Origin: Trissonchulus latispiculum
Lineage: Eukaryota; Nematoda; Enoplea; Enoplida; Ironidae
Length of the DNA: 64,000 nucleotides
NCBI GenBank assembly: GCA_030248195.1
Contig: JASAND010027786.1
Span: forward strand, 1 to 64,000
Direction of reading: 5' to 3'
A program made the translations under genes and the position numbers. The notes below the pieces were generated by a model. It saw only the letters and a list, made by a program, of their open reading frames with translations, was not told where the DNA came from and did not search any database. Of the stretch, positions 25,770-45,060 are shown one piece after another. Each line of letters starts with the position of its first letter. Position 1 is the first letter of the stretch.

Positions 25770-27532
25770 AAAAGTGGGGGTCCAAATCGAACATTTTCAA
25801 AAATTTTGCAATAATTCTGAAATCCAAATGTTACTATCGTCGTTTTCATTCCAATCGTTGGCAAAACAAACAACCTGTAACACTTTTTGACTTTGCAAAA
25901 GTTTGGTCAACAAAATATGTCAAAAATTCGCAAATTTTTGGCCACGGTAGGGACCGGGGCCTGGCCGCGGTGCGTCCCTAGTTTCATTCCTGCACTATGA
26001 TTTTTGTTCAAAGTTAGTATTCCGGATCAGACTAAATGACTAACAATTTTCTTTGCGAATCCAGCTGGAGTTATCCTGAAAATAGGTCTAGTCTAGCCTA
26101 GACTGTCTGGATCTCTGAACACCTAATAATGCTATTAAGAATACGCTTAGCTCACAGAATCAGACACATTTATTACAAAACTCAAACAGAATGGCTCAGA
26201 ATAAGCTGGGAGAACCTCTCAATTATTTCTAAAACTCACATACTGTTGTACGTTACGATACGTCCTCTTAGTAACTTTAAAAAATACAGAATTACAACAA
26301 AAATACAGAACAGAACACATGACAGTACAAGATTACGTAAGAACAGGAACAAGAAACAATGAACACAAAATACGACATTCCACCAAACCAAGCTTGAGTG
26401 ATTTATTATTCTGTCATAAAATCTAGTCAAAACAAAAAAGTTGGCCATTCAAGCTGGTCGGCAAAAGCTACCTGTTAGCCTTGGAGTCGTCTAAAGCTGC
26501 TAACTCAAAACTCACTGTCCAAAAAACTAAAATTACAGTTGCAATACAGTAGTTCAGTTCCGAATTAAATTACAATTAGTAAGAAATTTCTTCCCACGCT
26601 GAATAGGAATCCATAGGAATAACATAATAAAGCAAGGGGCGAGCCACAAAATTTTGTAGACAATACTGAGGGTATCGACTGGAACCGAAAACCTCTCCTG
26701 AGGGCTACCTCCTGGCTTCACTCCAAATTGTCCTCACTGATAAAGTCCCCTCTTGAAGATGCTCAAGGTTGACTCAACCTCTCAACTTGACCGACAACCC
26801 TCCTTTTGACCTCTTGACTGAATATATACGTAGAAGAGACTGACTATCTGTAGTACAGGGAGTTATCTAAAATGTCAACAATAAAAACAAACTCATGATT
26901 AGCTCAAGTACGTAAAACGTATGCTAGGATTAACATTATGCTTAAGTTGGAATACTTCTCATTAAAAAATGAAACAGCGTTGACTCTTCAACTTACTGCA
27001 AGATGCAACGAAACTCGGCCCTCCCACTCGTTGCAGAAAAACTAGATGAATTTGAAAAACTTTATGAACTGGATCATCCCCAGATTGTATACGGGTATTG
27101 TTGCACACTCAAACTGGCACACTTCACTCAGCAGATCACTCATTCAAAACTTACATCAGCTGAGCTTATTCTACAAGGAAACGAATAGTGACTGAGAGGA
27201 AACATAACCCTTTTCTAATCCAAAAAACAGTGTACCCCAGTTTTGAGGAGAAGGTAAACCAAAAAATTCAGGTAATGTTCAGATTCCATCGAATAATTTC
27301 AGGCCCATCGCAGAAACCACAAAAATTTGCAAGAATAAGCTCAGAACAGCAGGGTTTGGGTACAGATGGTAAACAGGGATTATTAGAGTTAGTCTGACAC
27401 ACCGAGACTGAAATGATCAATCATTGGAAAAATAGCAAAGGGTTAGCAATAGCAAAGCAATAGCAAATAGCAACTTACGAGTTAGCAAAACAGCAGAACA
27501 GACGAACAGGTAGATGAGAACGGGAAAAGTAA

Positions 27533-34778
<7,246 letters not shown>

Positions 34779-35301
34779 TCTGTAGTCAACAGGATATTCC
34801 AAACCGATGTTAACAACTAAAACCAGTAAGTACATCAACAAACGTGCCGTGGGACTTGTGGCGGAGCTACCACCCCCCCCCCACCATACCTCCCTCCAAT
34901 TGTATGCAAGTATGCAATATGTATGAAGTGGGATGGGGTCCGGAAAAATCTTGGGGAGGGGGAATTTTTTTAAAAAACTTGGAAGAAAGTGATTTTGCTA
35001 AAAATATACGATATTTGCACTTAAAAATTAGCAATATATATTTCAAGATTTGTGGGCTTATATATTTTCTTAAAATTGGACTTTTGCAAAAAAATCTGAA
35101 TTTGTTCTGGGCAAAATTTTGAAAATTTCGAGGGTGGGGCCTGGCGAATCTAGGTGGGTGGGGGCCGGAATTTGGCCAAATCAAAGGCACCGTAGGTTCC
35201 CTCAGAAATATCCAGGATGAGGTCAGAACCTTTCCATTTGGAGGAGTGGCTTTGGAGGAACCCACCCCACGCCTGGGTTTATTCTAGGCATTTTGTCTGT
35301 A

Positions 35302-35498
35302 CAGCTCATTTCAAAGTGAGTTTGAAGCGATGTCGCAAAAGCAAATTACGCGACATGTTTCGCGAAATGTCGTTAATTTTTGGCGACATTTCTCTAAGAT
35401 TTTGGGAGATTTCGCGAATTTTGAAGCGAAATGTCGCCAATTTCGCGACATTTCGCCAGATTTGGGACTTCGCCTCAAACGCACTTTGAAATGAGCTG
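35302..35498. mobile_element. Tc1/mariner-like MITE filled with GCGAAATGTCGC words
   Basis: 197 bp. Ends CAGCTCATTTCAAAGTG are perfectly inverted at both sides and flanked by TA (35300-35301, 35499-35500). The centre repeats GCGAAATGTCGC and its relatives about eight times. Confidence 0.85.
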
Positions 35499-35674
35499 TA
35501 CTGTATATATACCTTCTATTGTTTTCGAAAAAAGGACCAAATCAGTGCTAATGTTGCTAATTTTTGGTTACAAATACATACGTATCGTCTTTATATATAG
35601 CAAAATCGTAAACTTTTTCTTACAATTTTGAAGAAAAGTATTTTACCCCCCCCCCAATCCGATTTTTCCGGACC

Positions 35675-36006
35675 CTGGCTTTGGGAGGGTGGGCCCCCCC
35701 TCACTCGGCAAACCTCCCCCACTTAAAAGCCCCCCACGTAAATTTTGACCTCCGACCATAAACCCAAAACAATTGCCAGATTTCACCATTTTTACCCGAA
35801 ATTTTCAAACAATTTTCCGGTTTCGCCGGAATTTTAACGAAATTTTCGCTATTTTAGCATAAAAACACCTAAAATAAGGCATTTTTAGCGGTTTTTGGCA
35901 ATTTTTACACAAAAGACGTAAAAATGTGCAATTTTTTCCAAAAATATGCCCCCACATCGATGGGGGGGGGGGGGGTAACTTTGAGCCCCCCGTAAACACA
36001 AGCTAG
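35675..36006. mobile_element. G-tract MITE copy with exact 5-bp TSD, nested
   Basis: Ends CTGGCTTTGGGAGGG and, inverted, CTAGCTTGTGTTTACGG. TSD GGACC at 35670-35674 and 36007-36011. Core CCGGTTTCGCCGG near 35818. Removing it restores ATTTTTCCGGACCCTACCCC, which matches the uninterrupted relative at 37675-37690. Confidence 0.85.
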
Positions 36007-36042
36007 GGACCCTACCCCCACCCCCAACTTTTTCTCAAGGTA

Positions 36043-37131
36043 TAGCCATGGGGTGAAAAAAACCCACCCCCTTTTTGGGGGGAAAAACCCACCCGCCTCC
36101 TCCTCCTGGGTCACGGGTTGGAGCTAGGAGCTCCAAAACATACCAGCAGAAAGCGCGACTCTTTCTAACCTATGTGTGCAAAGATCAGGTCATTTGGTTC
36201 ACTCTTGCTCATTTTATGACATTTTGAAAATGATACCTACTTTTTGGTCCAACCTTCCAAAAATTTGGACCGATGTAACTTTTGACTGGGTTGGGCTAGA
36301 AAAGTTTTGCAAATATCTGCAATGATGGCAAGTCTTCCTCTTTGCACACAGCAAAAATTAGACCGATCCGATGCACCGTTAGACTGGCACATTGCCAAAC
36401 GTGGCGGGGAAAAAACCCCACTTTGGGGGAAAAACCCACCCAAATTTTTTTGAAAATTTTTTTACCAGCTCAACTGGGAAACAATTCGGGACTGTAGTAC
36501 GATATTATCGAGGACGCTGCGTCACTCTATGCTGTCAGATTTGAACAATTTTGAATACTTGGGTAGCTAGAGGTATAAAACCCTAAAAGTGCAATTTCGC
36601 TGCTGGATGACCCAGCAGAAGTCTAATTGTGACTTTTAATAGCCAATTGTACGTAAAAAACCATTCTCTACACGTTAGAATAATAAGTTTTATCAAATTA
36701 CATCGTTTTTAGCATTTTTCAAAAATTGCCCTATGTTTATGTGTTAAACTTTATGAAACCTGTACATTTGATGCTGCATTTTCAATGGCACATGAGATCT
36801 CAAAAAAGCTACCTAGGTCGGGTTTTTTGACTCATACTAACTAAAAAAGAGTTGAATTTTACACAGGAAGTGTCAGAATCGCGCTACGACAATTTTTAGG
36901 ACCTGTGAGGGGTGGGTTTATTTTCCCCCCATTTGGGTTTCCCCCCATTGGGTTTTTTCCCCCGCTACTTTTTGCATTATACCGGCCTAACGGTACAACC
37001 TAGAGAAGTGCAAATGGGCTTAAAAGAAAGTTCTAAGTACGCCAAGTACGATGGTATATAGAGTTCTCAGCTAGCACTTATAACAAAAAAGTTCCAGCCA
37101 AAATCCGAAGTGGGTTTTCCCCCCATGGCTA
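36043..37131. mobile_element. A-tract hook element, copy 2 (AACCCACC word), nested
   Basis: Ends TAGCCATGGGG and, inverted, TAGCCATGGGGGG, flanked by TA (36041-36042, 37132-37133). Removing it restores CAAGGTACACAT, matching CAAGGTACACCT at 37758. The motif GGGGAAAAACCCACC or its inverse occurs in pairs or triplets near 36050-36095, 36404-36440, 36907-36960 and 37110. Confidence 0.8.
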
Positions 37132-38251
37132 TACACATACAGTATGGGCTCCCCGTTCCCCCTTACGAGACAAGAAATTTTCGATTTTTCGTTGGTGGGG
37201 GGTTTGGAAAAATGACTGGGGGCAGTGGCGGGGGAGGGGCCCGGGGTTGCGATTTGAGCCCCCTCCTTTGACATTCCGGGCCCCCCTAGGAAATTTTTTT
37301 CAGGCTGGGGGGGGAAGGTTACCTTCCGCCCGGTTCTCTCCCCCCCAACCCCGCCAGCCGATTACGCATATGGTTGGGATGTCAGGTTGTATATACCTGG
37401 GGGGGGACCCCTCCCCCCAAATGGAAAAGTGCCGACCCCCACCGTCGAAATTTTGGAGGCGGACCCCACCCCCAAATGGCCAAAGCCCAGACCCCACCAA
37501 CCCAAATTTGGCAGACCCCACCCTCAAAATTTTGAAAATTTTGTGCCAAAATTAGTAAAAATTTTTCGAATAAATGAGCAAAAATGAAGAAATATTGTTG
37601 ATTTTTAGTTGGAAATAACGTTTTTGCAGCAAGTTTATGGAATTTTTTCTAAATTTTTACGCCCCCCACATTCGATTTTTCCGGACCCCACCACCCCATC
37701 TCAAAACGGCTGACCCCACCCCCCCTAATTTCGGCTACCCCCTCCCAACTTTTTCTCAAGGTACACCTAATGGGGGACGGACGACGGTAGAGAGGCTCCA
37801 AAGCAGTTTCCCCAGGGGGGGGGGGGGGTTGGGGGGAGGTATCCCCCCCACAATTTTCGACCAACTTTACCCCCCCCCCACAATTGTGGCTACCCACCGA
37901 ACCCCCCCAACGATTTTTGGACCCAAAAAGTTAGCTAAATTTGGTCGACAATGTTCATTTGTTGAAAAATTTGTCTAAAATTTTGGCCTAAAATCGCTTT
38001 AAAACGGTGCAAAAACGCCTAAAACGTTAAGAACAAGCCTTATTTTGAAGAAAAAAGGCTTAATTCCAGAAAAATTTGCATCTTTTGGCCATATTTCAAA
38101 ATTTCTGAGGTCCGAATTTTGGGGGGGGGGTTGGGGGGGGGGGGGGTACCCCCCTTTCACATTTCGGAGGTCGGCCAAGATTTACCCCCTCCCCGAGACC
38201 CAAGTTCCAGGTAAACTATGCTCCAAATACGGTCTGGGCCTGGGGGCTTCG

Positions 38252-38799
38252 CATAGGTGTAACGGGGATTTGGGTTGGGGGGGGGGGGGGCCCCTTCCCC
38301 AAAATTTGGGGGCGGGGCGGGCCCCCTTTTTAGACCTCCCCCCCCCCCCCCCACCCCCCCAAACCTCCCCCAAAAAATTTTTTCAATTTTTATGCCAAAA
38401 ATCGCATTTTCAGCCATTGCTAATGCCAAAAAACATCCAACCATTAACTAATTTTAACATTAGACAGGGCCTTTAAACTCAAAAACGTGATTGCCAACAT
38501 GTTTCTAACTCCAAAATAGGGTCAATATTGAGTCAGAAAGTCCATAAAACTGTTTAAAACGTGTATTTCACGCAAAAATGAACACCTTAAGCCAAAAATT
38601 TGGAAATTTTTGAAAAATTTTGCAAAATTTACCCTAAAAATACCCGATTTTTGGCCAATTTTTCGCGCCTGCGGCGCGACTACCCCCCCCCCCCAGTTGG
38701 GGGGGGGGGGGGCCGGGGGCCCTCAAAAATTTTTGGGGGTGGTTTGGAAAAATGGCTGGGGGGGTTACCCCCCCAAACCTCCCCCAAATTACACCTATG
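38252..38799. mobile_element. CATAGGTGTAA element, copy 1
   Basis: 548 bp. Ends CATAGGTGTAA and its inverse, flanked by GCTTCG (38246-38251, 38800-38805). Long G and C runs next to the ends, an AT-rich centre and a CGCGCCTGCGGCGCG hairpin near 38665. A direct-orientation relative lies at 38937-39445. Confidence 0.8.
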
Positions 38800-38936
38800 G
38801 CTTCGGGAGGGGGCGGGACGGGACCATCCAAAATCCAACATTTGAGGTGTGTGTCGGCCCACTCATTCTAAGTGAAAATTTTCACAAATTTGCCTGAATT
38901 TTTAAGAATTTTGAGGAAATAGTAGTGGCCGGCCGG

Positions 38937-39445
38937 CATAGGTGTAACGGAGATTTGGGGTGGGGGAGGCTCCCCCACCAACATTTTCTGGGGGGCCCCC
39001 TCTGGCGACCCCCCCCAACCCTCCCCCAAAAAAAATTTTCATTTTTTATGCCAAAAATCGCATTTTCAGCCGTTTCTAATGATGAAAAACATCTAACCAT
39101 AAACTAATTTTAACATTAGACAGTGGTTTTTTTAAACTCAAAAACTTGATTGCCAACATATTTCCAGTCCAAAATAAGGTCAATATTGAGTCATAAGATC
39201 CATAATACAGTTAAAAACGTGTATTTCGCATAATAATAAACAGTTCAAGCCAAAAATTTCGACATTTTTGACAATTTTGTCAAAATTTACCCTAAAAATA
39301 CCCAATTTTTGGCCATTTTTCGCGCCTTCAGCGCGACTAGCCCCCCCCAGTTGGGGGGGGGGGGACGTCCCCCCCAAAAAAGTTTTGGGTGAGGGTTGAA
39401 AAAAGGTTTGGGGGGGCTACCCCCCCCCCCCACCTTACACCTATG
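38937..39445. mobile_element. CATAGGTGTAA element, copy 2, exact 8-bp TSD (hAT-like)
   Basis: 509 bp with the same ends and centre as the copy at 38252. The 8-bp duplication CCGGCCGG at 38929-38936 and 39446-39453 is exact. CA-start termini and 8 bp fit hAT. Confidence 0.85.
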
Positions 39446-40283
39446 CCGGCCGGTACCGGCCCTGTGCTAGTTGGTAGGTGCTAGTTAGGTCAGTTTTAAA
39501 ATATATGAATATTTTCATTCCCAAAGCCAAAAGCGTCAGGAACCTCCGCCTCCGCAATCATGACATCCTCTCCTGTTCAAAAATTTTTTGGAGCCAAACC
39601 CGAAACAGAAATTTTAAAATTCAAACACACTAAGACTAACCCAAACAAAACAAACATGGCTGACATTGACAATTTGACAAGACAATTGAGATGCCATGAC
39701 TAGCTATCTGACCCTGTAGTTTACACCGAAGCAACAAATATGTTTACCATTTGCTCAGAATTTAAATAATAAAACGTAGTTAAATATATTTAATTGCACA
39801 ATTTTATTGCATTAGCTCATGATTACATCACCGGCGGATTAAAATAAAAATGCACTAAGTTATATTTATTTACACCATTTATAGTCTTTACAATAGAACT
39901 GAACAAATCCCCAAAAATTTATATGCAGTCATAACTCATAAACCGTCACAACTGATTTTCCGAAATCTCATATCATTACAAAACAGAACTCATTGTGAAA
40001 AGGTGTTACCCAATGAATGGGGACATTCCTTATATAACATATATCTTTATATAAAGCGTAAGCTCTGTAACAGTGAAAGTTGTAATAGTAAATGTAGTAA
40101 ATTAAAATCAAGTAAAGCCAAGCAAAGTTAGTTAAAGTAAAGTACTTCAAGCAAAAACTTAAAACATTGTGCTGCAACTAAAGCTGGAAACGAATCAAAA
40201 GTTTTATCTAGGAGTACCAGCGATTCGCACCCAGTTGACCGAAACTCACATTAATTTTTAGGAGCTCATTCGAAACTACTGTA

Positions 40284-41428
40284 CAACCAAAAAATGTGTG
40301 TACAAATTTTCGCCGTTTATAGCAGATTAACCATTGGAACAAACCATAACAATGTATATATTTTTAGAATCCTCAGGAACTCGAGATTTTGAAAATTTGA
40401 AAAAATCCGGAATTCCGGATTTCATTCCCGGAAAATTTTAAATTTCTAGTTTTTTGACCAATTTTTATCGCAGTCTAAAATTCTTTCCACGATCCAATAG
40501 AGCTGATCCCGCTGCATATATTTGCTCCTAGAAGTTTCTCACGAAAATGCACCCAATTTCCGGAATTCCCGGTTTTCAAAACTTCCGGATTTTGAAAATT
40601 TTCTCCAATACCCACAAGATGGGTATCATTGGAAAGCGATTATCGCGCTGAACAACTTTTGTAATAGAATGGACTCTTGAAAATTCACTCAATTCCCGGA
40701 ATTCGCGAAAACCAGATCTTCCGGGTTTTAAACGTTTTTTCCAATATCCACATTATGGGTATCATTCGAAAGCTCTTGATGAGCTAAACAAGTCTTGTAA
40801 TAGATCCCACTTGCAGAAATGTGCCCATTTCTCGGAATTCACAAAAGCTTCCAAGCTAGAGTGAAATCCGGAATTCGTGAACTCCGGGAATCAGGTGCAT
40901 TTTCAGACATTGGTTTTACTACAAGATTTGTTCAGCTCATGAAGAGCTTTCGAATGATGCCCATAATGTGGGTATTGGAGAAAATTTTTTAAAATTCGGA
41001 ATATCCGGTTTTCGTGAATTCCGGGAATTGAGTGAATTTTCAAGAGTCCGTTCTATTACAAAAGTTGTTCAGCGCGATAAGAGCTTTCGAATGATATCCG
41101 TCTTGTGGGTATTGGAGATAGAATCCGGAAATTTTGAAAACCGGGAATTCCGGATATTGGGTGCGTTTTCGGGAAAAACTTCTATGAGCAAATATATGCA
41201 GCGGGACCAGCTCTATTCGATCGTGGAAAGAATTTTCGATTGCGATTAAAATTGGTCAAAAACAAGAAATTTTAAATTTTCCAGAAATGAAATCCTGAAT
41301 TCCGGATTTTTTCAAATTTTCAACATTTTGAGTTGCTAAGGATTCTAAAAAATATATACATTGTTATGGTTTACTCCAGCGGTTAATCTGAAAAAACGGC
41401 CAAAGTTTGTACACACATTTTTTATTTG
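40284..41428. mobile_element. Foldback element with ~0.55 kb inverted arms, GAATTCCGGA words
   Basis: The left arm (to about 40860) and right arm (from about 40870) are imperfect inverted copies throughout. Outer ends TACAA..AAAAATGTGTGTACAAA; possible TA duplication (40282-40283, 41429-41430). The arms repeat CCGGAATTCCGG-like words, and each contains two copies of the GGTATCATTCGAAAGC motif followed by TTGTAATAG. No coding capacity. Confidence 0.85.
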
Positions 41429-41748
41429 TAGTTTAGATTTTAAACATGGTCTGGTATAACCGCAAAGTGCAAAAACTATTATTACACTTGAAGCGGCACT
41501 AGCACAGCCATTTAGGAATCAAACTTTATGGGTATGCTAGTCTGTTGCGATGTCAGAGAGGTCTCGTCCGAATTTAGACGTAAAATGACATAAAAATTGG
41601 AAATTTTAAGCGGTGTAGCTTAGTGATTACTTTCCCTGATGGATACGATGAAACATGTTTAATTTTGATCAAAATTTCAAAAAGTACAAAACAATTGCTG
41701 GTACCGAATCAAGGACAGCAACAAAAGCCGGCCCAAGAGGCCAATCAG

Positions 41749-42969
41749 GGGCCGATGTTGTAAAATGGTGTTAACGCTAACCCTGGTTAAGTCCATTTTG
41801 GGGCTAACTCAAAAATTCTGGGTTAGGTTAACCTTTCGGGTTAACCCTGTAAAAGCATTTTGGGGTTAGGTTAAACTAACCCGGTTATCCTTAGAGTTAA
41901 CCCCAATTTTGACCATATTTAGTTCAAGAAATCAGCGGACTCCGTTATCAATGATTTAACCCGGTTATTATTTTCGGGGTTAACCCAATGTGTAACCCCT
42001 TCATTTCTGAACCCTTTTCATGAAAACTGCAAGTAATAAATGAATAATGAATAATAATGTAATAAAAATGAAGCTTAAAGATATGATCACGAAGAAAAGC
42101 AATATTTCCACTATCAAAAACTGGATTTCAAAAATCTTTATCCAATCTTATTCTACTATTAACTTCTTAAGGTGGTGATTCTTTTTGGAGACATCTATTT
42201 TGAACCCTTATTACTCATTGATTCCTTGGAGTTACAATTAAGTAGCCATTTTTATAACGAAATGAAGCCTAACGTTTTCCCTTTCTAATGAATAAAGTGA
42301 ACTTAACTTTAGTTTTCGGAATTTATTTTACTGCATTTCTGAAGTAATTTAATTTTCCAGATTTTTTGCAGGCTAAAGGTGCATTCATAGTCGCGAAAGC
42401 AGAGAGACGCGCATCAACGCGCGTCGACGTGCGTAGACGCGCGTCGACGCCTCAGATTGCAACATGCCGTTTTAACCGTTTAAAAATAATTGTAGTGTAT
42501 GCATGCTCACGAACGCATGCAGACGCTTAAGTACCCGCGTTGACGCGCGTCTACACGCGTCAGCTTGCGTCTGGAACTATGAATGCACCTTAAAGCAAAT
42601 TTTTTCGTGATCCGGCGTCAGCCACATCATTCGATTCCACTAGCATTCAAATAGCTGGGGATCCTTTTTTAATTAGTATGTAACCGTTCTTCGTTATAAA
42701 GAAATTTACTAAAATGTATGCGCAACCAGGATTTTGCCAACTTTTCCCAACTTTGGACTTATAACTCCTACTTTAACTCGGGTTTGAAACCCAGGTTTGG
42801 ATTATAACATTAGGTTAAGGGTTGACCTTAACCCTGACTCAAACCAATTAACGAAACTCGGGTTTTGCTAGCCCCATTCTTGTAACATTGGGCTTGGGTT
42901 GATACCTGGTTTCTAAATTCTAACCCGGGTTATAATTTAACCCGGTAAATCGCTTTATAACGTCGGCCC
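41749..42969. mobile_element. MITE with GGGCCGATGTT termini and CAG duplication, GGGTTAACC words
   Basis: Ends GGGCCGATGTTGTAAAATGG and, inverted, GGGCCGACGTTATAAAGCG, flanked by CAG (41746-41748, 42970-42972). Subterminal zones repeat GGTTAACC/GGGTTA words on both sides. A second element is nested at 42377-42590. Resembles 19349-20177 in end sequence and 3-bp CWG duplication. Confidence 0.85.
42377..42590. mobile_element. PIF/Harbinger-like MITE with TAA duplication, GACGCGCGTC words
   Basis: 214 bp. Ends AGGTGCATTCATAGT perfectly inverted, flanked by TAA on both sides (42374-42376, 42591-42593). Both arms repeat GACGCGCGTC/GTCGACGC words. End sequence and TAA duplication fit PIF/Harbinger. 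Nested in 41749-42969. Confidence 0.85.
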
Positions 42970-43063
42970 CAGGAGTCGCCGGATCGACTCCCAGTAACGG
43001 TAAATGAGGTTTTTATTTTTGCATTAAAGATGCAAAACAAGCTGCATTTTCGATTTGTTAGAT

Positions 43064-43483
43064 GATATCAAGAGTACATAATACAGATGAGTTTGACAAG
43101 CGTCATACGCTACGTATTATAAGCCTGCCACGTCTTCTGCACGCTATCGGCTAACTCCCCCATAATTCAGACCCCCCCCTCACCCAGCCCCTATACATGT
43201 ACGGAGTCCAAACGGGGGTTCGAGATCGTACTTGTATATTTTGTACACAGATGTTTAAATCATGTAAGCTTGGACCCCATACATAAATTAGGTCCACCAT
43301 CGAGCTAAACATGTATGTATGCTTACATAGACCCAGATCCTCTGTTTGGACATGTGTAGGGGCGGGGATAAGTGGGGGTTGATTTTTGAGGGTCAACCGA
43401 TATCGTGCAGAGGATGTAGCAGGCTGGCATAGCGTATGATGCTTGTCATACTCTTATGTATTACGTACTCTTGGTGATATCAA
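43064..43483. mobile_element. Inverted-repeat element, TATCAAGAGTAC family
   Basis: Left TGATATCAAGAGTACATAAT and inverted right TGATATCACCAAGAGTACGT. Arms pair onward through GACAAGCRTCATACGCT and GCCTGC/CTGCACG blocks. Relatives at 15150-15551 and 51993-52036. The following 43484-45060 shows no gene. Confidence 0.8.
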
Positions 43484-45060
43484 TTGTAATTACTGTAGTC
43501 GTAATTACCAAATCAATTAGTTTATTATTATTAATTAAATTCAACTGTGATTACGGAATCGTAGGATAACATGGAAGAATGGGGGGGGGTGCGGAACCGA
43601 TCGGCAAAATCGGATAGACCCCGAAGTAAGGAAAAAGGACACCCTCTCATCCTGTCCCTCCAGCCCCAACTATTTTCAGCAAAAATGGCACTTATTTAGC
43701 AAATTTTTGTATTTATTAAGGATATTTCTTCAAAATCGCTAACATCCTTATATATTTTCAACCAATTCGGGGGCGTAAGAATTTAGCAAGTTCTACAAAT
43801 TTTGGGGTAGATCCTCGTACAATTTTAGAAACCGTAAGCTACATGTGATTATATATTTCTTATTTAGTGACTGGAACACTGTCCCTTAGATTTGAGAAGA
43901 CAGATTTGATGTGGTAATCCTACAAATTTAAAGGTTGTGACCAGCTTTTTTAGTCTGACTATTTTCATCACTAAATCTTGCGTTCCAATTTTACATCCGG
44001 TTAAGGAAATTTCACGTCCAGCTGGGGATTACATTTAACACTTATTTTATGATTTGTTTGCTATTGTGTGCTTTACGTACCAGAAGAACCACCCTTGTTA
44101 GGGTACCTTTCAGCACTTTTTCCATTTTCAACAACTTGAGTAAAAATGTTTCATCTTAACCCCTGTTTCTAGCCTGGCTCGGTTTGCCTGGGGTTCAAAA
44201 AGCAAATTTGGTGAATTGACAAAGGTAATCGATTTGGTAATTGCAAAAACTCGACCCACCGGTTGGCCACCACCACACTACTACATATGTACGCTATGCG
44301 GAAGATTTAGTCTTGTAATGCTCAGAAAATACTCTGACCGACCCATACTTTCGCATAATGTTTCCCTTTACAGTATAAACACATGTTTCCATTACGACAT
44401 ATTTGCAATACATAGGTTGAATTAAAATATATATGTACCTAACTTTATATTGGAATTCATCAATCCTGTATACATTTCATTCAAACCATGTCTGCGCTTG
44501 TTTATAAACACAATTAGTACAATAATGCAGTGTTTGTTAGTACAATGTTGACAAATTCAGAAAGTCACAAATGGGCGCTGAATTTATGGAAAGTTTAGTA
44601 CAGTTCAGGAGGTCAACTTTATTTTCTGTCACTTAAGTCTTTCATGGGTCCACTCAACGTTTCCGCTGACCTCACTCGTCAACAATTGCTGAAACCGAAA
44701 CTCTTTTCATTGTTCAACATTTCAAAACTTATAACTGTGAACTAAAGTTTACATAAAAGTTACTGCTACTGAAACGAGAAGTTAAACTTAACTGGTAACC
44801 GCCACCCGTGTTTACTAAGTGACTCTTAACGGGTTAAGGTTCTCGTCACAAGTTAACTCCTTCCAAATCATAGCCAACTTTTTCTTATTTCACCTTTCAG
44901 CGTTTCCATGAAATGTTCAATCTTAAACATATTTCTCAGTGTAGGTCCTACGGTAGCTAGCCCTCTAGCTTGCTTCAGTTGTGTCGAAATCCTATTTAAG
45001 TCTGAGCTTGATAATACATCTTCAGTGCGAGAAAGGTTGCTTGTTGTTGCTTGTCTCGAA

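Larger units (their letters stand above)
34850..37920. repeat. Nested cluster of G/C-tract repeats upstream of the hnRNP gene
   Basis: A diverged G-rich repeat (marker words ATTTTTCCGGACCC and CCCAACTTTTTCTCAAGGTA) is present at least twice, at about 34850-36040 plus its continuation, and at 37190-37760. The first has been split by three insertions: 35302-35498, 35675-36006 and 36043-37131. No gene seen. Confidence 0.6.

Noticed and set aside
37247..39377. Proline/glycine-rich open frames in 37-39 kb
   Set aside because: They come from translating G and C runs of repeat elements, in several frames on both strands.
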